In this document: positions 27,844 through 35,447 of the stretch, one piece after another
Layout: every line of letters begins with the position of its first letter
Numbering within the stretch: position 1 is the stretch's first letter
From: Candidatus Poseidoniaceae archaeon
GTDB taxonomy: Archaea > Thermoplasmatota > Poseidoniia > Poseidoniales > Poseidoniaceae
Reading direction: 5' to 3'
Assembly (NCBI GenBank): GCA_938084455.1
Contig: CALKDX010000004.1
Span: forward strand, 1 to 35,447
DNA length: 35,447 bases
Position numbers and translations under genes: made by a program
The notes under the pieces: model-generated
Database searches by the model: none
What the model was told of the DNA's origin: nothing
The model's input: the letters and a program-made list of their open reading frames with translations, nothing else

Positions 27844-29154
27844 TCACGATTTAGCGTGAATTTTCAGAACATCTCCGTCCTGCAACTCATGGTCGGAACC
27901 AACAACACGTCGGCTTCGTCCATCGACGCCCCGAATGAACCCGTTTCCTAAATCGGTGTGCACCTTGAATGCCAAGGCTTTGGCTTGTATACCAGACGGA
28001 ACCACAAACGCATCGGGCAGCACCTTTCCATCGCCATCGGTCCAGCGAGCTTCATCCTGTACGGGGTAGACCACGATATGATCCAATTCATCGAACAAGA
28101 CCGTGTCGAGCACCCTCGCAACACCCGTTCCTTGGTTGGTTTTGAGACGTTCCTTCATGTGATCAAGGGCCTTCATTTGAGCTTCATTGAGCGAGGATTG
28201 ATCGCTGAATTGGAAGTCATTCTCGCCGGGTACATACGCGATGAGGTTTGCTGCATCCGCACGACGCAGACCCAGTTCCACATCGGCCATGCATGGTATG
28301 ATGACGCCATTGGCAGCAACACCATCCAGCACATCGTTCGGAGCAACATCAAATTTGTTGGCGGCAATGTGGATTGGGAAAAGAGCTGTTCTCAAATGGA
28401 CGGCTAGCGTTGCGATGACATCTGAATCCCAATCCCAAGGGGAACCAAGGTCGCTTTGTTCTGAAAAGAAGGCATCGTATGCTAAGGAGACCGACTGCAG
28501 CGTGGCGCCTAATCCCGTAAGCCGCTCATGAATGAATGAAACGAGGCCTTTGTCACCTTCAGCTTGCACTCGGCGCACCCCACGTGACCAACCATCCAGC
28601 AACAAACCTGCAATCCACGCATCAAGTTCATGACCGAGGAATTCAATTTCTTCATTGACTCGTGCCCGGGCGAGTTCTGATGGTTGGTTCAGCCCCTGAG
28701 GGTTGCCTTCGAGGTCCGTGCTTCCGGCGGCATCCACGACCTGTATGAGCGCGTTGCAGTTTGCTAAATCCGCCAAGAAGGCGTTCCCGCGTCCACGCCC
28801 TTCGCTCGCCCCCGGAACAAGACCTGCAATGTCGACAAGGAAGCAAGGGACAAGGCGGCGATGGCCAACACAAGAACCCGTCCTGGGCTCACATAGACTG
28901 CCCTTTCTTGGATCGTCTTCCTTGACGGCCTCAATTCGTCCTTCGGCTTCCAGTTTCACTCTGATGTCCTTGCAGGGACAATCAAGACGTGCTGCCACAA
29001 AAGCAACACCGACGTTCGGTTCAATGGTACAGAAGGGGTAGTTCGCAATGTCCACCTTGGCCAATGTTGCAGCGCTGAAAAAAGTAGATTTGCCCACATT
29101 TGGTTTGCCGACAAGGCCAATTCGCACCCTCCCACATCCCCTTTGCAGCTTCAC
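27844..29154 (-). CDS. Archaeal Obg/YchF-like GTPase with C-terminal TGS domain
   Basis: GLVGKPNVGKSTFFSAATLAKVDIANYPFCTIEPNVG, VDIAGLVPGASEGRGRGNAFLADL, C-terminal TGS-like HTDLGNGFIRGVDGRSRRVVGSDHELQDGDVLKIH. GTG start (29154 or 29127). Confidence 0.93.
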   Translation of the reverse strand: MKLQRGCGRVRIGLVGKPNVGKSTFFSAATLAKVDIANYPFCTIEPNVGVAFVAARLDCPCKDIRVKLEAEGRIEAVKEDDPRKGSLCEPRTGSCVGHRRLVPCFLVDIAGLVPGASEGRGRGNAFLADLANCNALIQVVDAAGSTDLEGNPQGLNQPSELARARVNEEIEFLGHELDAWIAGLLLDGWSRGVRRVQAEGDKGLVSFIHERLTGLGATLQSVSLAYDAFFSEQSDLGSPWDWDSDVIATLAVHLRTALFPIHIAANKFDVAPNDVLDGVAANGVIIPCMADVELGLRRADAANLIAYVPGENDFQFSDQSSLNEAQMKALDHMKERLKTNQGTGVARVLDTVLFDELDHIVVYPVQDEARWTDGDGKVLPDAFVVPSGIQAKALAFKVHTDLGNGFIRGVDGRSRRVVGSDHELQDGDVLKIHAKS

Positions 29155-31130
29155 TCTTCTTCAGAAGTGCTTTGCATGGATCGAATTTTTGTCACAGCAA
29201 TGTCGAGTTCTGGAAGGTTGATCTTTCCATCGCCGTCGAGATCCATTGCCTCGAGGAGTGCACTCATTTCCCATGGTGGTAGGTTTGCAATTTCTGCGTT
29301 CTTGAGCGCTCTTTGGAATTCGAAACCATCGATGGTGCCCGAATCATCAAGATCGATGGATTGGAAGAATTGGAACAGTGATTGATCCGATTCTGCAAGG
29401 TAATTTGACAGCATCACCAACTCTTCTGCTGGGCCTGTGCCATCGTCTGGGAATTCAGTGATTTCTTCATTGTGAAGGTGAGCACTGACGGCGATAATTG
29501 TAGCGCCATCGTCCTCTTCACTGTGGCCAATGTTGAGTGCTGTATCGATTCCAACACCTCGACCAAGCAAGGTACGAATTGTTGTTGTGCCCTCAACAAG
29601 GGTGTAAGCATTGATGTCGCTTGTTGCGCTTTGGGGCACTGCATCTGCGTTGCCACGAGTACCGGTACGAATCAGAACCTGCGCTGCGATGATGGTCGCA
29701 ATTGCACAAAGATAGTACATTGAAGAAGCAACGAGAAGGAAACCGCCTGAGTCGGCAACTGCATCTTCCACTCCGGAATTTGCAACGGCTTGGTTGGTGA
29801 AGTCGCCCATCAAGCGAATGACGGTTGACATGAGGCCGCCGACAATGGTGAGCCAGACTGCAAGTTGTGCGTTCGAGGTGGACGCCAATTGCTTTCGTGC
29901 AGCAAGCGGGTATGCTGTGAACACACTCGCAAGCATCATCAAACCACCAACGGTGTACATGAAGCCTTGATCGACGGTCGTGGCCATTGTACCGAGGTTA
30001 CCAAGACCAACGAAGACATCCATGCTGGTGAAGTAGCCGCCAACAGCATACAGTGGAAGCAGTAGCATTGCTCCTGTAGCTGCAAAGGCACCAGGGTTCT
30101 TGACAATCGCTTCTGCGTTTGATTTTGCAGTGATGAGGAGGTTAAACGATCCTGCAAGCAATGGAAGCAGTCCAAGGGTAAGGAGTATAGCACCTACGTT
30201 TTGGAGGAACTCTGCACTTGTTGCTGCCGTCATGAAGAACGGGGGAACGGTCACAAACAGCAAAAGCATGTTGACCTTGAACATCGACTCTGACCAAACT
30301 GGAGTGCCGGTTGTGTAAGGGATGATGTGGTAAGCAAGCCCGAAGATGAGCGCAAGTGGAACCCATCCAGTGAGCACATGTTCTGCCATCCAAACGGTTT
30401 GTGTGGAGGACATGAGTTCGCCGAGGAAGGCCATGAGGCCGCCGGCAATCTTTGCAACAAGCGCCAAAACGAGGAACCACGTGGTCGGGGAAAGGTTGTC
30501 AGAGGCACGGTTTGCAACGGTGATGAGCACGTTGATCAGAATCGCTGCGTGAAGCAAGGAACCGACCACAAGCGAGGAAACATCGGTCACGGTGTCAATG
30601 ATGCCTGCTTCGTTGTCAAGAGTCACGAACGAGAGCAGGACTGGCAGGAATAGATAGGCAGCAGTGGATACTGTGAGAAGCAAGGCCACCATAGAAGCGC
30701 TCTTTTCACTCGCAAGTCGACCTTGAGCGGTACGAGAAACGGCGACAAGAGCGCCACCAACGAGCATGTAGTTGAGGGCGGTCATGAAGAACACGTTGGT
30801 GTATTCTGTTAGCATTGAGCCATCGTCATAGGACCATCCAATGCTAGCAAGGGAATCCAGGGCAGTGCCATCGTAACTGTGCCAAAGGCCGAGGAAGCTT
30901 GAGATTGCTGCAAAAATAAACCAAACCATACCGAAGCGAATCCAAGTTTTGCTCCCACTTCCAGCCTCATCACTGAACAGATCAATGATGCCGGCTGGGG
31001 CTTTATTGAGAAGGAAGATACCCACTTGCTGGAGCGGTGCGCTCATTCCTCCGATGCCTTTGACAAGGTAATTTGCGGTGAAGAAAAGAATGGCAATCAA
31101 AAGGCCAGATGTAATGAAGACGGTTTCCAT
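29151..31130 (-). CDS. Degenerate heme-copper (cbb3-type) oxidase subunit I-like membrane protein fused to EF-hand pair
   Basis: 659 aa, ~12 TM; WMAEHVLTGWVPLALIFGLAYHIIPYTTGTPVWSESM resembles cbb3 [34 protein letters not shown]; C-term DLDDSGTIDGFE and DLDGDGKINLPE EF-hand loops. Confidence 0.75.
   Translation of the reverse strand: METVFITSGLLIAILFFTANYLVKGIGGMSAPLQQVGIFLLNKAPAGIIDLFSDEAGSGSKTWIRFGMVWFIFAAISSFLGLWHSYDGTALDSLASIGWSYDDGSMLTEYTNVFFMTALNYMLVGGALVAVSRTAQGRLASEKSASMVALLLTVSTAAYLFLPVLLSFVTLDNEAGIIDTVTDVSSLVVGSLLHAAILINVLITVANRASDNLSPTTWFLVLALVAKIAGGLMAFLGELMSSTQTVWMAEHVLTGWVPLALIFGLAYHIIPYTTGTPVWSESMFKVNMLLLFVTVPPFFMTAATSAEFLQNVGAILLTLGLLPLLAGSFNLLITAKSNAEAIVKNPGAFAATGAMLLLPLYAVGGYFTSMDVFVGLGNLGTMATTVDQGFMYTVGGLMMLASVFTAYPLAARKQLASTSNAQLAVWLTIVGGLMSTVIRLMGDFTNQAVANSGVEDAVADSGGFLLVASSMYYLCAIATIIAAQVLIRTGTRGNADAVPQSATSDINAYTLVEGTTTIRTLLGRGVGIDTALNIGHSEEDDGATIIAVSAHLHNEEITEFPDDGTGPAEELVMLSNYLAESDQSLFQFFQSIDLDDSGTIDGFEFQRALKNAEIANLPPWEMSALLEAMDLDGDGKINLPELDIAVTKIRSMQSTSEEE
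29208..29243 (-). other. EF-hand Ca2+-binding loop 2 (DLDGDGKINLPE)
   Basis: Canonical 12-residue loop D-x-D-x-D-G-x-I-x-x-x-E. Confidence 0.9.
29319..29354 (-). other. EF-hand Ca2+-binding loop 1 (DLDDSGTIDGFE)
   Basis: Canonical 12-residue loop D-x-D-x-S-G-x-I-x-x-x-E. Confidence 0.9.
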
Positions 31131-31142
31131 GCATCACACCTC

Positions 31143-31415
31143 CTAATCGACGATGACCTCTGCAAGGAGCGAGGCCACAATGGCACCAATACCAATGAGA
31201 AGGCCAATGAGGTAGTACCAGATTCCACTGCCGCCAAGATTCCCAATCAATGGGACCAGTTCACCGAGCAAAGGAATGTTGTCCCAGCCAAAGACATTTG
31301 AGAACAATGCGAACAGACCGAGCACGCCAACTGAGAGCAGGGTCAAAAGGATACGACTGGAAGCCGGTTCGCCGGTTCCAACGGTTACATCTGGAAGACT
31401 GGTTGTATTTGTCAT
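31143..31415 (-). CDS. Small 2-TM membrane protein, probable operon partner of the oxidase-like gene
   Basis: ATG at 31415 (MTNTTSLPDVTVGTGEPASSRILLTLLSVGVLGLFALFSN...) preceded by SD-like GGGTGA; 12 bp upstream of the oxidase-like gene. The track start 31424 is a GTG. Confidence 0.72.
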   Translation of the reverse strand: MTNTTSLPDVTVGTGEPASSRILLTLLSVGVLGLFALFSNVFGWDNIPLLGELVPLIGNLGGSGIWYYLIGLLIGIGAIVASLLAEVIVD

Positions 31416-31430
31416 ATGGTTCACCCGAAC

Positions 31431-31449
31431 ATGACCCCATAGGGGTCAT
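31431..31449. promoter_or_regulatory. Inverted repeat ATGACCCC-ATA-GGGGTCAT at the 5' end of the small membrane-protein gene
   Basis: Perfect 8-bp arms with 3-bp spacer, ending 15 bp upstream of the proposed ATG at 31415. Confidence 0.6.
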
Positions 31450-31522
31450 TCCGCCCACTCGTAATGCGGTGATAAAGATTCACACCTCACAAAGAGGGAT
31501 AGGGGCGATTGCTCGAAGCAGA

Positions 31523-32689
31523 TCAAGGCGCCCGCAATGCATCCAAAACATTGCCACGGCGGGGTTTCGAGATACCGAGGGGTGTTGGCAAAGCGTGCTC
31601 AAGTGCGACCTCTTCTGCCCATGCCTTCTGGCAATCGCATTCCAGGCCTTCAAACTCAGCCAATTCTCCTGAAACGGCATACCGCTCGATAGCGGCCACG
31701 ACCTCAGCATCGCAAGCCCCGCAGTTGTGTGCACCGCGTACACGGCCACCAGCTGTTGGGTGAACAATGAGTCGACTGACTTGGCCCTCGCCACCATTGC
31801 CTGTGTTGTTAGGATGAATCGTTGGGTGTGCCTGTCGAATCATTTCGACCAAAGACCACAGCCAAGGAGGACGATACTCGTTGTGACGGTGCAATCGATC
31901 GATGATGGTACCGCGCTGAATGTTCATCGGGTTAACAGAAATTTCATCGCTCTTTTCAGCCACAGCCTCAATCCATTTGACTCCATGAAGCAGTGCATCT
32001 GCTTCATTCATGAACGGTGGTTTGAACATCAAATAGGTCTTCACCCGTACGTTGAATTTCTTGAGGTTCTCAACAGCACGGTCCCATGATTTGGTCGTGA
32101 ATCCTTTGTTGACGTGGAAGCGAAGCACTTCATCGTCGTAGGCCTCGAGGCCGATGGCGACTGCGAAACTCGTGTTGATCGAGGTGGCCCAGGCCAACTT
32201 CTCTTCCGTGAGTTGTTCGCATCGTGATTCAACGATCAATTCTTTGCCAAGATCCTGGCAATCGCGCAGCACAGTCTCTTGAAAAGGAACTGGAATTTCC
32301 CGATCCTCAAGCAGTGAACCGCTGGTGTAAACTTTCACCATCGCATGGTCTTTGAAATCGTCGAATTTAGATTTTGCATACGTCCATTGGGCGTGCAGGT
32401 CCTCGTTCGTGACATCGTCGCGTGTGTCGTTGAAGTACCCGCAAAAGGTGCACCCACTTGACCACCACCAATGGCATCCCTTGGTGCGCAGAATCACGGT
32501 CACTGCACTGCAAGGGGTTCCATCTGCGAGTGTTTCCGGGGTGTAGTACACTGTTGCAGGTTCACTTGCGTCCCATGACTGTTGCCTGGCTTTAGCCCAA
32601 GGCGTGTTTGCCGGGGCTTTGACCAGATCGTGAATACGAGCGCCTTTCTGACCATCTCCAACCAAGGTGAGTGATTTTTGATTCGCCAT
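31523..32689 (-). CDS. Radical SAM protein of the archaeosine biosynthesis (RaSEA) type
   Basis: RTKGCHWWWSSGCTFCGYFNDT cluster-binding motif (C-x7-C-x2-C), VKVYTSGSLLEDREIP, ELIVESRCEQLTEEKL, AIGLEAYDDEVLRFHVNKGF, C-terminal CGACDAE. Confidence 0.88.
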   Translation of the reverse strand: MANQKSLTLVGDGQKGARIHDLVKAPANTPWAKARQQSWDASEPATVYYTPETLADGTPCSAVTVILRTKGCHWWWSSGCTFCGYFNDTRDDVTNEDLHAQWTYAKSKFDDFKDHAMVKVYTSGSLLEDREIPVPFQETVLRDCQDLGKELIVESRCEQLTEEKLAWATSINTSFAVAIGLEAYDDEVLRFHVNKGFTTKSWDRAVENLKKFNVRVKTYLMFKPPFMNEADALLHGVKWIEAVAEKSDEISVNPMNIQRGTIIDRLHRHNEYRPPWLWSLVEMIRQAHPTIHPNNTGNGGEGQVSRLIVHPTAGGRVRGAHNCGACDAEVVAAIERYAVSGELAEFEGLECDCQKAWAEEVALEHALPTPLGISKPRRGNVLDALRAP

Positions 32690-32728
32690 GAGAGTCCCCC
32701 TTTGGTTTGTTGGCCGGCCCTACCGGTT

Positions 32729-33595
32729 TCAATCCACCGACGCGGATTGAACACTAGGATGGAACAGGATTGAGGAGCCTGCCTGAACAAATTGCCCTTT
32801 TGGATAAGCATCTTGATTCATTTCTGCGGAGACAACAGCGGATGAGAACGCGGCTGCAGGAACACGAACATCAACCCTCGAACCAAGACGAATCATGCCA
32901 AACCTTTGGCCACGTCGCATCGGCTCGCCAATGCCACTCCACGGTATGATGGTCCGCGCTAAGGCTCCAGAAATTTGAGTGACTTCAACTCGGACTTGCT
33001 CGTCGTTCAGAAACACTGTTCGAACCCTTTCATTGTGTTCGCTTTCCTTTTTGAACGCTGGTCGAAACGGTCCTCGCTTGAGTCCTTTCCCTGTCCGATG
33101 TTCCATCCGTTCAATGGTCCCAGCCATTGGGGCTCGGTTGACATGGACATCCAATGGTGACATGAAAATCGCAGCACGCACAACATCATCTGCACTTTCC
33201 TCACCTTCGGGCACCGCTTCGAACCGTTGTTCAGTTTCAAAGGACAAGGGATTTGAGCAGGCCTCGCCAACCCAATTTCCGGTGAGGGGATCGTCTTCAA
33301 TGGCTGATACCTGGAGTTCTTCCTTTGAGGGTCGTCGTCCCGTCGCTCGTTCTCGACGCACAAACATGACATGCCCGTCAGCAGGCGAAACCAAAACTCC
33401 TGTGTCTTTTGGAATCGGTCGGTCGGGGTCACGCCAAAAATTAACGAAAAAGGCCGACACCATGAGGCATAAAATTCCAAACAAAGGAATGAGGCCGCTC
33501 AAAGGGTCAATGAGCGCGCCTACAATGAGTGAACTGACACCCATCATGAAGGTGATCAAAACCGGCGCATGGCCGCCATGGGCCAGCCCAGACAT
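32729..33595 (-). CDS. Phosphatidylserine/archaetidylserine decarboxylase-like protein
   Basis: FFVNFWRDPDRPIPKDTGVLVSPADGHV, FMSPLDVHVNRAPMAGTIE, proenzyme cleavage-type FGMIRLGSRVDV; two N-terminal TM helices. Confidence 0.92.
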   Translation of the reverse strand: MSGLAHGGHAPVLITFMMGVSSLIVGALIDPLSGLIPLFGILCLMVSAFFVNFWRDPDRPIPKDTGVLVSPADGHVMFVRRERATGRRPSKEELQVSAIEDDPLTGNWVGEACSNPLSFETEQRFEAVPEGEESADDVVRAAIFMSPLDVHVNRAPMAGTIERMEHRTGKGLKRGPFRPAFKKESEHNERVRTVFLNDEQVRVEVTQISGALARTIIPWSGIGEPMRRGQRFGMIRLGSRVDVRVPAAAFSSAVVSAEMNQDAYPKGQFVQAGSSILFHPSVQSASVD

Positions 33596-33604
33596 GTGAG
33601 TGCC

Positions 33605-34411
33605 TCACTCTGCCCAGGGGTCGTCGCCATTCGACCAATCAGAAGGCGTAGCCTCTGCGGCCTCGGGAGTTTCCGTTTCATCAGCAGGAGATTCTTCCAC
33701 AGCTTCTTCTTTTGCAGCCGTGTTGCTGTTGTTGAGGACTCCGTCGTCGAGAAGATCTTCCACTGCACTATCGCCCACAATTTCAACAGAGGCCGAATCG
33801 GCTTCTGCTGAGACTTGTTCTGCTTCCTCAATGGTCATGTCCGCAGCACGTGCTTCGACCATGTCGTCCATTCGCTCAGTGAAAGCACGGGACATGTGTT
33901 GGGATTTGCGCTCCGCTTCGACAGCGCGCTCAATCATGTCATAACGTTGTTTGATGGCCTTGTTGAGGTCCTCAAAGATTTGCATGTGGTCGACGTACCA
34001 ATCGTCACGGGCTTTCATTTCTGAAACGGCCAAACGGAGGTCATTGTCCAGTTCTTCTGCAATGCCGAACACTTTGCCCAGACGATCCTTCTCACGGGAG
34101 TATTTCTCTTCCATCTTTTCGAGTTCTGGCTTGAGATGCTCCACTTGCTTTCCGGCCTTGACAGCCCGCAATTCAAGTTCACGAACACGAATTTCTCGTT
34201 CATTAAGAAGAGCTTCTTGTGTTTCTTTTTCGATCTCACGTTCGATGATTTCTTTTTCCAAAACCTCGTTTTCCGTTCGTGCATCAAAGAGGTCTTTCTC
34301 CACTCCTTCGTAAGCAGCGAACAACTTCTGCAAACGGTCGGTCTCGGTTGCGAGTTGTTCCTCAAGTTGTTGAATTCGAATCTCTGGCGTGACGGTCCCT
34401 TCTTCGGTCAT
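33605..34411 (-). CDS. Long coiled-coil protein with acidic C-terminal tail
   Basis: MTEEGTVTPEIRIQQLEEQLATETDRLQKLF... heptad-rich, then acidic A/E/D/T-rich tail ending SDWSNGDDPWAE. Confidence 0.78.
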   Translation of the reverse strand: MTEEGTVTPEIRIQQLEEQLATETDRLQKLFAAYEGVEKDLFDARTENEVLEKEIIEREIEKETQEALLNEREIRVRELELRAVKAGKQVEHLKPELEKMEEKYSREKDRLGKVFGIAEELDNDLRLAVSEMKARDDWYVDHMQIFEDLNKAIKQRYDMIERAVEAERKSQHMSRAFTERMDDMVEARAADMTIEEAEQVSAEADSASVEIVGDSAVEDLLDDGVLNNSNTAAKEEAVEESPADETETPEAAEATPSDWSNGDDPWAE

Positions 34412-34513
34412 GGTATCACCCGGAGGCGAGCCTCCATGCAAGTCCACTTAACTCCACCCTATCAAGCCGACGCTTCATCGACCGTGAAAACGGGCATGAA
34501 CTTGCAGAATAAT

Positions 34514-35447
34514 TCACTCGGAAACTGAATCTGTTGCAGCCACGAGTTCCCTTGCGATGCTCACTTCACCCATCGAATGGCCTGCATCAGCAACAATGAT
34601 CAGGTTGCTTTGGGGGAGGACTTTGTGCAATTCCCACGCACTGCGGGTTGGACAGACCACATCATACCGTCCTTGTACAATCACAGTTGGGATATGAGCG
34701 ATGAGTTCTGCATGGTTCAAAATATGGGCTTCTTCGACAAAGATAGCGTTGATGAAGTAATGGCATTCGATGCGCGCAAAGGCCACTGCGAAATCCAAAT
34801 CTTCGGCTTTCTCCAAGTAACTCGGGTCGGGGAAAAGGCGACTTGTGGCCATTTCCCAACGGGTCCATTGCTTGGCAGCAGCCCGACGAACATCGCCATC
34901 TTCGCTGGTCAAGCGAGCGTAGTAGGCTTTGATGAGATCTCCTTGTTCTTCTTCTGGTATGTGTTCGCGGTAAGGCTCAAACGCATCAGGGAAGATATGG
35001 CTGGCACCGTCCTGGTAGAACCAATGCAGTTCACTTTTTCTGCACATGAAGATGCCTCTTAGAATCAAACTTTGAACACGGTCGGGGTATGTTTGAGCAT
35101 AAATCAGGGAGAGAGTGGATCCCCAAGAACCGCCGAATACATGCCATTGTTCAACGCCAAATGAAACCCTTAATGCTTCGATGTCAGCCACCATTGCTTG
35201 TGTTGTGTTGTCTCGCAACTCGGCGTGAGGTATTGATTGACCACAACCACGTTGGTCGAATTGGATGATGTTGAATTTTGCTGGATCGAAGTATTGCCGG
35301 TAGGCAGGTTGGCCGCCGCCGCCTGGCCCTCCATGAATCACAACGACTGGAATCCCATCTGGATTACCGGACTTTTCCCATGCAATTGTATGGAGGTCGG
35401 TGACCTGAAGCATTCCAGAATCATAAGGTTCGATCGAAGAATAAAGC
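34514..35447 (-). CDS. pip: Proline iminopeptidase (alpha/beta hydrolase), 5' end beyond the right window edge
   Basis: HGGPGGGGQPAYRQYFDP, QFDQRGCGQS, FGGSWGSTLSLIYAQ; hand translation shows the frame continues upstream of the listed Met as ...LYSSIEPYDSGML, matching the usual family N-terminus. Confidence 0.92.
   Translation of the reverse strand, partial: LYSSIEPYDSGMLQVTDLHTIAWEKSGNPDGIPVVVIHGGPGGGGQPAYRQYFDPAKFNIIQFDQRGCGQSIPHAELRDNTTQAMVADIEALRVSFGVEQWHVFGGSWGSTLSLIYAQTYPDRVQSLILRGIFMCRKSELHWFYQDGASHIFPDAFEPYREHIPEEEQGDLIKAYYARLTSEDGDVRRAAAKQWTRWEMATSRLFPDPSYLEKAEDLDFAVAFARIECHYFINAIFVEEAHILNHAELIAHIPTVIVQGRYDVVCPTRSAWELHKVLPQSNLIIVADAGHSMGEVSIARELVAATDSVSE

Noticed and set aside
29414-30653. 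Alternative-frame ORFs over the oxidase-like gene
   Set aside because: The 659-aa frame has coherent TM helices and EF-hands; other frames are incoherent.
29151-31130. Calling the protein an active cytochrome c oxidase subunit I
   Set aside because: Most expected His ligands are absent at aligned positions, so catalytic function is not supported.
1-35447. Search for CRISPR arrays, tRNA/rRNA genes, transposases, integrases or phage modules
   Set aside because: No regularly spaced direct repeats, cloverleaf-like or rRNA-like stretches, or mobile-element protein motifs were seen while reading; intergenic gaps are mostly under 250 bp.

Overview
The window looks like ordinary chromosomal DNA from a marine archaeon, probably a Poseidoniales/Marine Group II-type euryarchaeon. 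That assignment is inferred from the archaeosine radical SAM gene, an archaeal-type Obg/YchF GTPase, PSD-A and a giant surface protein; no search was run. About 28 densely packed CDSs can be supported, two of them truncated at the window edges. I saw no rRNA, tRNA, CRISPR array, transposase or phage gene. Recognisable genes: OsmC-like protein, NADP isocitrate dehydrogenase, a 1100-aa helical protein with a C-terminal PIN nuclease, DHH phosphoesterase, NUDIX hydrolase, PduO-type cobalamin adenosyltransferase, DUF2203, RlmH-like SPOUT methyltransferase, GST/mPGES2-like protein, malic enzyme-phosphotransacetylase fusion, a ~2780-aa propeller/FN3-like surface protein, PabC and a PabB-PabA fusion, Obg-like GTPase, archaeosine radical SAM enzyme, phosphatidylserine decarboxylase-like enzyme and proline iminopeptidase. 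The most interesting locus is 29151-31130 (-). It resembles the catalytic subunit of cbb3-type heme-copper oxidases, but by my by-eye alignment nearly all heme/copper His ligands are replaced (HTN to YTN, PHH to PFF, HVH to TVD; one CuB-type His kept), and it carries two canonical EF-hands at its C-terminus. It is preceded by a small membrane-protein gene with an inverted repeat at its 5' end. This could be a repurposed, metal-depleted, possibly Ca2+-responsive oxidase-fold membrane protein.
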